DNA of 32,038 nucleotides, taken from DATJJW01 sp035491935. Its GTDB lineage: Bacteria > Pseudomonadota > Alphaproteobacteria > ATCC43930 > CGMCC-115725. The notes beneath the pieces are model-generated. The model saw only the letters and a list, made by a program, of their open reading frames with translations, made no database searches and was not told the origin of the DNA. Each line of letters begins with the position of its first letter. The first letter of the stretch is position 1. This document shows positions 29,323 through 32,038 of the stretch, in pieces. The position numbers and the translations under genes were made by a program. The DNA is taken from positions 1 through 32,038 of the forward strand of contig DATJJW010000212.1 in assembly GCA_035491935.1 (NCBI GenBank), written 5' to 3'.

Positions 29323-30750
29323 ATGGCGTCCAGCAAGCGCGTTAATTCAGTGCTGTGGGCAGCGGCTACGGTCGCGGTCATCGTCTTGGCTGCGGTGATC
29401 TATGCCTGGCGGCCGACAATCGCCCCGATCACACCGCCGGCCCCTTCCAGCTTCGACCCGGCGCTGGTGCAGCGCGGTGCGGCGTTGGCGGCGCTGGGCG
29501 ACTGCAACACCTGCCACACCGGATCGGACGGCCGGACCTTCGCCGGTGGCCTGCCCATCCCCACGCCCTTCGGCACGATCTACTCCTCGAACATCACGCC
29601 CGATCCCAAGGCCGGCATCGGCCGCTGGTCCGAAGCCGCATTCAGCCGTGCCATGCGCGACGGCATCGACCGCGAGGGCCGCTATCTCTACCCGGCCTTC
29701 CCCTATGACCATTTCACCCTGGTCTCGGACGCGGATAACCACGCGCTCTACGCCTATCTTATGACCCGCCAACCGGTCGAGAAGACTGCGCCCCCGCCAG
29801 AGCTGCCCTTCCCGCTCAATATCCGCATGGTCATGGCGGGCTGGAATTTACTCTATCTCAAGACCGGTCCGTTCAAGCCCGACCCCAACCATGATGCCAC
29901 CTGGAACCGCGGCGCCTATCTGGTGGAAGGCCTGGGGCATTGCGGCGCCTGCCACACGCCGCGCAATTGGCTGGGCGCGGAAAGACGCACCGACTTCTTC
30001 GGCGGCGGCGACGCGGAGGGCTGGCACGCCTTCACCATCAACGCCGCCTCGCAATCGCCCATCCCCTGGGACGAGGCCTCGCTTTACAGCTACCTGCGCA
30101 CGGGCTTCCACGGGTTGCACGGCGTGGCGCGCGGGCCGATGGCGCCGGTCGTCGGCAACCTCGGCACCGTCGACGACAAGGACCTGCACGCGATGGCGAT
30201 CTATGTCGCGAGCGTCATGGGCAAGCCGGAAGCGGCACGCGAAGCCAACGCCAAGAAGCTTGCCGCCAGCGTCAGGACCACCGGCAACGGCACGATCCCG
30301 CAATCGGGGGGCATCCAGTCCGTGACGCCCGCCGCGACGGACAAGGCCGAGGGTGCGGCGATCTACGCCACGACCTGCGCCACCTGTCACGAAAGCGGTC
30401 GGCCCGTGCCCTATGGCGGCATCGGGCTGCAGCTCAGCTCCGCGATCGCGGACAGCTCGCCGCGCAACCTGATCAACGTTATCCTGAACGGCGTGCCCGC
30501 GGCCGACGGCACGAAGGGACCGATGATGCCGGGCTTCGGCGACGTGATGAACGACAAGCAGATCGACGCTTTGGTCAACTACCTGCGCGGCCATTTCGGC
30601 GCGAAGCCGGCCTGGAGCGACGTGCCGAACGAGATCGCCGCCGCCCGCGCCGAGATAGCCCACGCCCAGACGATCAGTGCGCCGGCGCCCAGCACCACAG
30701 GCACGAACGCGCCGCCCAAGCCCGGGAATGCGGGCAAGACGCAGCCATGA
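29323..30750 (+). CDS. Triheme c-type cytochrome subunit
   Basis: A 475-residue periplasmic, membrane-anchored cytochrome with an N-terminal hydrophobic segment (about 10-28) and three CxxCH heme sites: C61-NT-CH65, C207-GA-CH211 and C352-AT-CH356. The layout matches the cytochrome subunits of alcohol, gluconate and molybdenum-type aldehyde dehydrogenases. Here it should take electrons from the 2Fe-2S and molybdopterin subunits encoded next and pass them to the quinone pool or an oxidase. The C-terminal ~40 residues are Ala/Pro/Thr-rich. The ATG follows GAGGGAGAAA by several bases. It is the first gene of the operon, 10 bases before the iron-sulfur gene. Confidence 0.93.
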   Translation: MASSKRVNSVLWAAATVAVIVLAAVIYAWRPTIAPITPPAPSSFDPALVQRGAALAALGDCNTCHTGSDGRTFAGGLPIPTPFGTIYSSNITPDPKAGIGRWSEAAFSRAMRDGIDREGRYLYPAFPYDHFTLVSDADNHALYAYLMTRQPVEKTAPPPELPFPLNIRMVMAGWNLLYLKTGPFKPDPNHDATWNRGAYLVEGLGHCGACHTPRNWLGAERRTDFFGGGDAEGWHAFTINAASQSPIPWDEASLYSYLRTGFHGLHGVARGPMAPVVGNLGTVDDKDLHAMAIYVASVMGKPEAAREANAKKLAASVRTTGNGTIPQSGGIQSVTPAATDKAEGAAIYATTCATCHESGRPVPYGGIGLQLSSAIADSSPRNLINVILNGVPAADGTKGPMMPGFGDVMNDKQIDALVNYLRGHFGAKPAWSDVPNEIAAARAEIAHAQTISAPAPSTTGTNAPPKPGNAGKTQP

Positions 30751-30760
30751 GGAGAAGGCC

Positions 30761-31297
30761 ATGGTGAGTTTGACGGTCAACAATCGGACCCACGAGCTCG
30801 ATGTCGAGCCCGATACGCCGCTGCTCTACGTGCTGCGCGACGAATTGGGATTGCACGGCGCCAAATATGGCTGCGGCCTTGGCCAATGCGGGTCCTGTAC
30901 GGTCATGGTCGACGGCAAGGCGGTGTTCTCCTGCGTGACGCCCATCGCACTGCTCGACGGCAAGACGGTAACCACGGTGGAGGGCCTCGGCACCGTCGAG
31001 CACCCGGGGCCGATGCAAGCCGCCTTCATCAAGGAACAGGCGGCCCAGTGCGGCTATTGCATCGCCGGCATGATGATGCGGGCCCAGGCGCTGCTGCTGC
31101 ATGACCCGCATGCGACCGAGGCCGATATCCGCGCGGCGCTCGAACCGCACCTCTGCCGCTGCGGCACGCATATGCGCATCCTGAGGGCGGTCCATCAGGC
31201 GGCGGAGATGATGCGGACCCAGACGGCCAGTATCGCCCCCGCCAACGCCGCTCCCGCCAGCATCGCGCCGGCCGGTGCCAAGCACACCGGCAGCTAA
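30761..31297 (+). CDS. (2Fe-2S)-binding subunit of a xanthine-dehydrogenase-family enzyme
   Basis: A 178-residue small subunit with two [2Fe-2S] clusters: a plant-ferredoxin-type site (Cys38, Cys43, Cys46, Cys58) and an all-helical site (Cys96, Cys99, Cys131, Cys133 in CRCGTH). It resembles IorA/NicA-type subunits. The ATG follows AGGAGAAGG. It carries no signal peptide, so export would need co-transport with the Tat-tagged molybdopterin subunit. The final ~25 residues are an Ala/Pro repeat-like tail. It relays electrons from the molybdenum centre to the cytochrome. Confidence 0.95.
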   Translation: MVSLTVNNRTHELDVEPDTPLLYVLRDELGLHGAKYGCGLGQCGSCTVMVDGKAVFSCVTPIALLDGKTVTTVEGLGTVEHPGPMQAAFIKEQAAQCGYCIAGMMMRAQALLLHDPHATEADIRAALEPHLCRCGTHMRILRAVHQAAEMMRTQTASIAPANAAPASIAPAGAKHTGS

Positions 31298-31308
31298 GGA
31301 GACGTGCG

Positions 31309-32038
31309 ATGAACGAGATCTCTCCCGACATCACTCTCACCGACATTACCCGCACCGACATCACGCGCCGTGGCCTGCTGGGCGGCGCCGGCGCGCTGAT
31401 CGTCGGCTTTTCCATCGCGCCCGCCTTGGCCGAGGCAGCGCTGCAGCCGGCACCGGTCGCCAAGCCGCCTGCCGGCCCCATCCCGCCCGGCAGTCTCAAG
31501 ATCGACCCCTATCTCGATTCCTGGATCAAGGTCGATGCCTCCGGCCGCGTCGATGTCTTCACCGGCAAGGCGGAGCTGGGCCAGGGCTCGAAGACCGCGC
31601 TGCTGCAGGTCGCGGCCGAAGAACTGTCCATGCCGATGGACAAGATGACCATCACCACGGCGGACACATCCCTTACCGTCAATGAGGGCTTCACCGCCGG
31701 CAGCCACACCATCCAGGACAGTGGCACGGCGATCCGCAATGCGGCGGCCCAGGTGCGCGAGATCCTGATCGGCGAGGCGTCGAAGCGCCTCAACGTACCG
31801 CCCGAGCAGCTGAAGGTGTCCCAGGGTCAGGTCCTGGCACCGAACGGTGCCAGGTTCGGCTATGGGGAGCTCGTCTCCGGCTCGCTCATCCACGTCAAGG
31901 CAGAGCTGACCTCGAAGCTGAAATCGCCCAAGGATTTCCGCGTCATGACCACCTCCGTGCCACGGCTGGACATTCCGGCCAAGGTCATGGGCGGCGAGGC
32001 CTATGTCCAGGACATGAAGCTGCCGGGCATGGTGCATG
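31309..32038 (+). CDS. Molybdopterin-binding subunit of aldehyde/nicotinate-type dehydrogenase (partial)
   Basis: The 5' part (243 codons) of a large xanthine-dehydrogenase-family subunit; it runs off the window. The ATG at 31309 follows AAGGAGA by eight bases, 11 bases after the iron-sulfur gene. A Tat signal RRGLLGGAGALIVGF (about 21-35) is present, and before it D-I-T repeats encoded by three 15-bp units. Downstream, DSWIKVDASGRVDVFTGKAELGQG and the TAGSHTIQDSG/AIRNAAAQVRE segment resemble IorB/NicB-type subunits. It should hold the Mo-cytosine dinucleotide and oxidise an aldehyde or N-heterocycle in the periplasm; the substrate cannot be fixed from this part. Confidence 0.93.
   Translation, partial: MNEISPDITLTDITRTDITRRGLLGGAGALIVGFSIAPALAEAALQPAPVAKPPAGPIPPGSLKIDPYLDSWIKVDASGRVDVFTGKAELGQGSKTALLQVAAEELSMPMDKMTITTADTSLTVNEGFTAGSHTIQDSGTAIRNAAAQVREILIGEASKRLNVPPEQLKVSQGQVLAPNGARFGYGELVSGSLIHVKAELTSKLKSPKDFRVMTTSVPRLDIPAKVMGGEAYVQDMKLPGMVH
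31327..31371 (+). repeat. Three 15-bp tandem units before the Tat signal
   Basis: GAC-ATC/ATT-ACN blocks begin at 31327, 31342 and 31357 with period 15, giving D-I-T-L-T, D-I-T-R-T and D-I-T-R-R. The last unit supplies the twin arginines. The repeat keeps the frame and lengthens only the region before the export signal. Confidence 0.7.

Noticed and set aside
1..32038. tRNA, rRNA, CRISPR array, transposase or phage genes
   Set aside because: None was seen on either strand, and no long direct repeats or integration signatures flank the clusters.

Overview
The window is GC-rich, tightly packed chromosomal DNA with the style of a free-living alphaproteobacterium. This placement is inferred from codon use, the fused cysNC gene, the Tat-exported periplasmic enzymes, the ECF sigma/anti-sigma pairs and the MbcA/Xre-RES pair; no rRNA or tRNA fixes the taxon. 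I see no insertion sequence, phage gene or CRISPR array.

Layout. 10-6975 holds single-function genes: a PiT phosphate transporter, a NUDIX hydrolase on the other strand, a small cupin, a hybrid sensor kinase, a GMC oxidoreductase and a small secreted Lys/Thr-rich protein. A highly folded convergent intergenic region (6993-7089) follows. From 16282 down to 7100 runs one long minus-strand gene train: GNAT acyltransferase, KAS III, Rieske oxygenase, SDR, alpha/beta hydrolase, acyl carrier protein, AMP-dependent ligase, SDR, KAS III and amidase. Many of its junctions overlap by ATGA. A second acyl carrier protein and a membrane protein diverge from its head (16456-17587). This looks like a dedicated acyl-ACP assembly line, and it is the best candidate for an undescribed pathway here.

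17600-21800 is a second minus-strand train: ECF sigma, anti-sigma, Tat-exported metallophosphoesterase, cupredoxin, second ECF sigma, second anti-sigma. The two anti-sigma factors appear to share a related periplasmic domain. Next come a lytic transglycosylase-like protein and a divergent secreted carboxylesterase.

24258-27879 is the sulfate activation operon cysD-cysNC-cysQ. An Xre/RES toxin-antitoxin pair (27995-29115) follows, and then a periplasmic molybdenum hydroxylase operon: triheme cytochrome c, 2Fe-2S subunit, and a molybdopterin subunit cut by the window end.

A recurring oddity is short (13-16 bp) tandem duplication at gene edges and in N-termini (2368, 8472, 10312, 16352, 20374, 31327). 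The most striking is a triplicated ATGA-containing start region before the SDR at 9600-10325.
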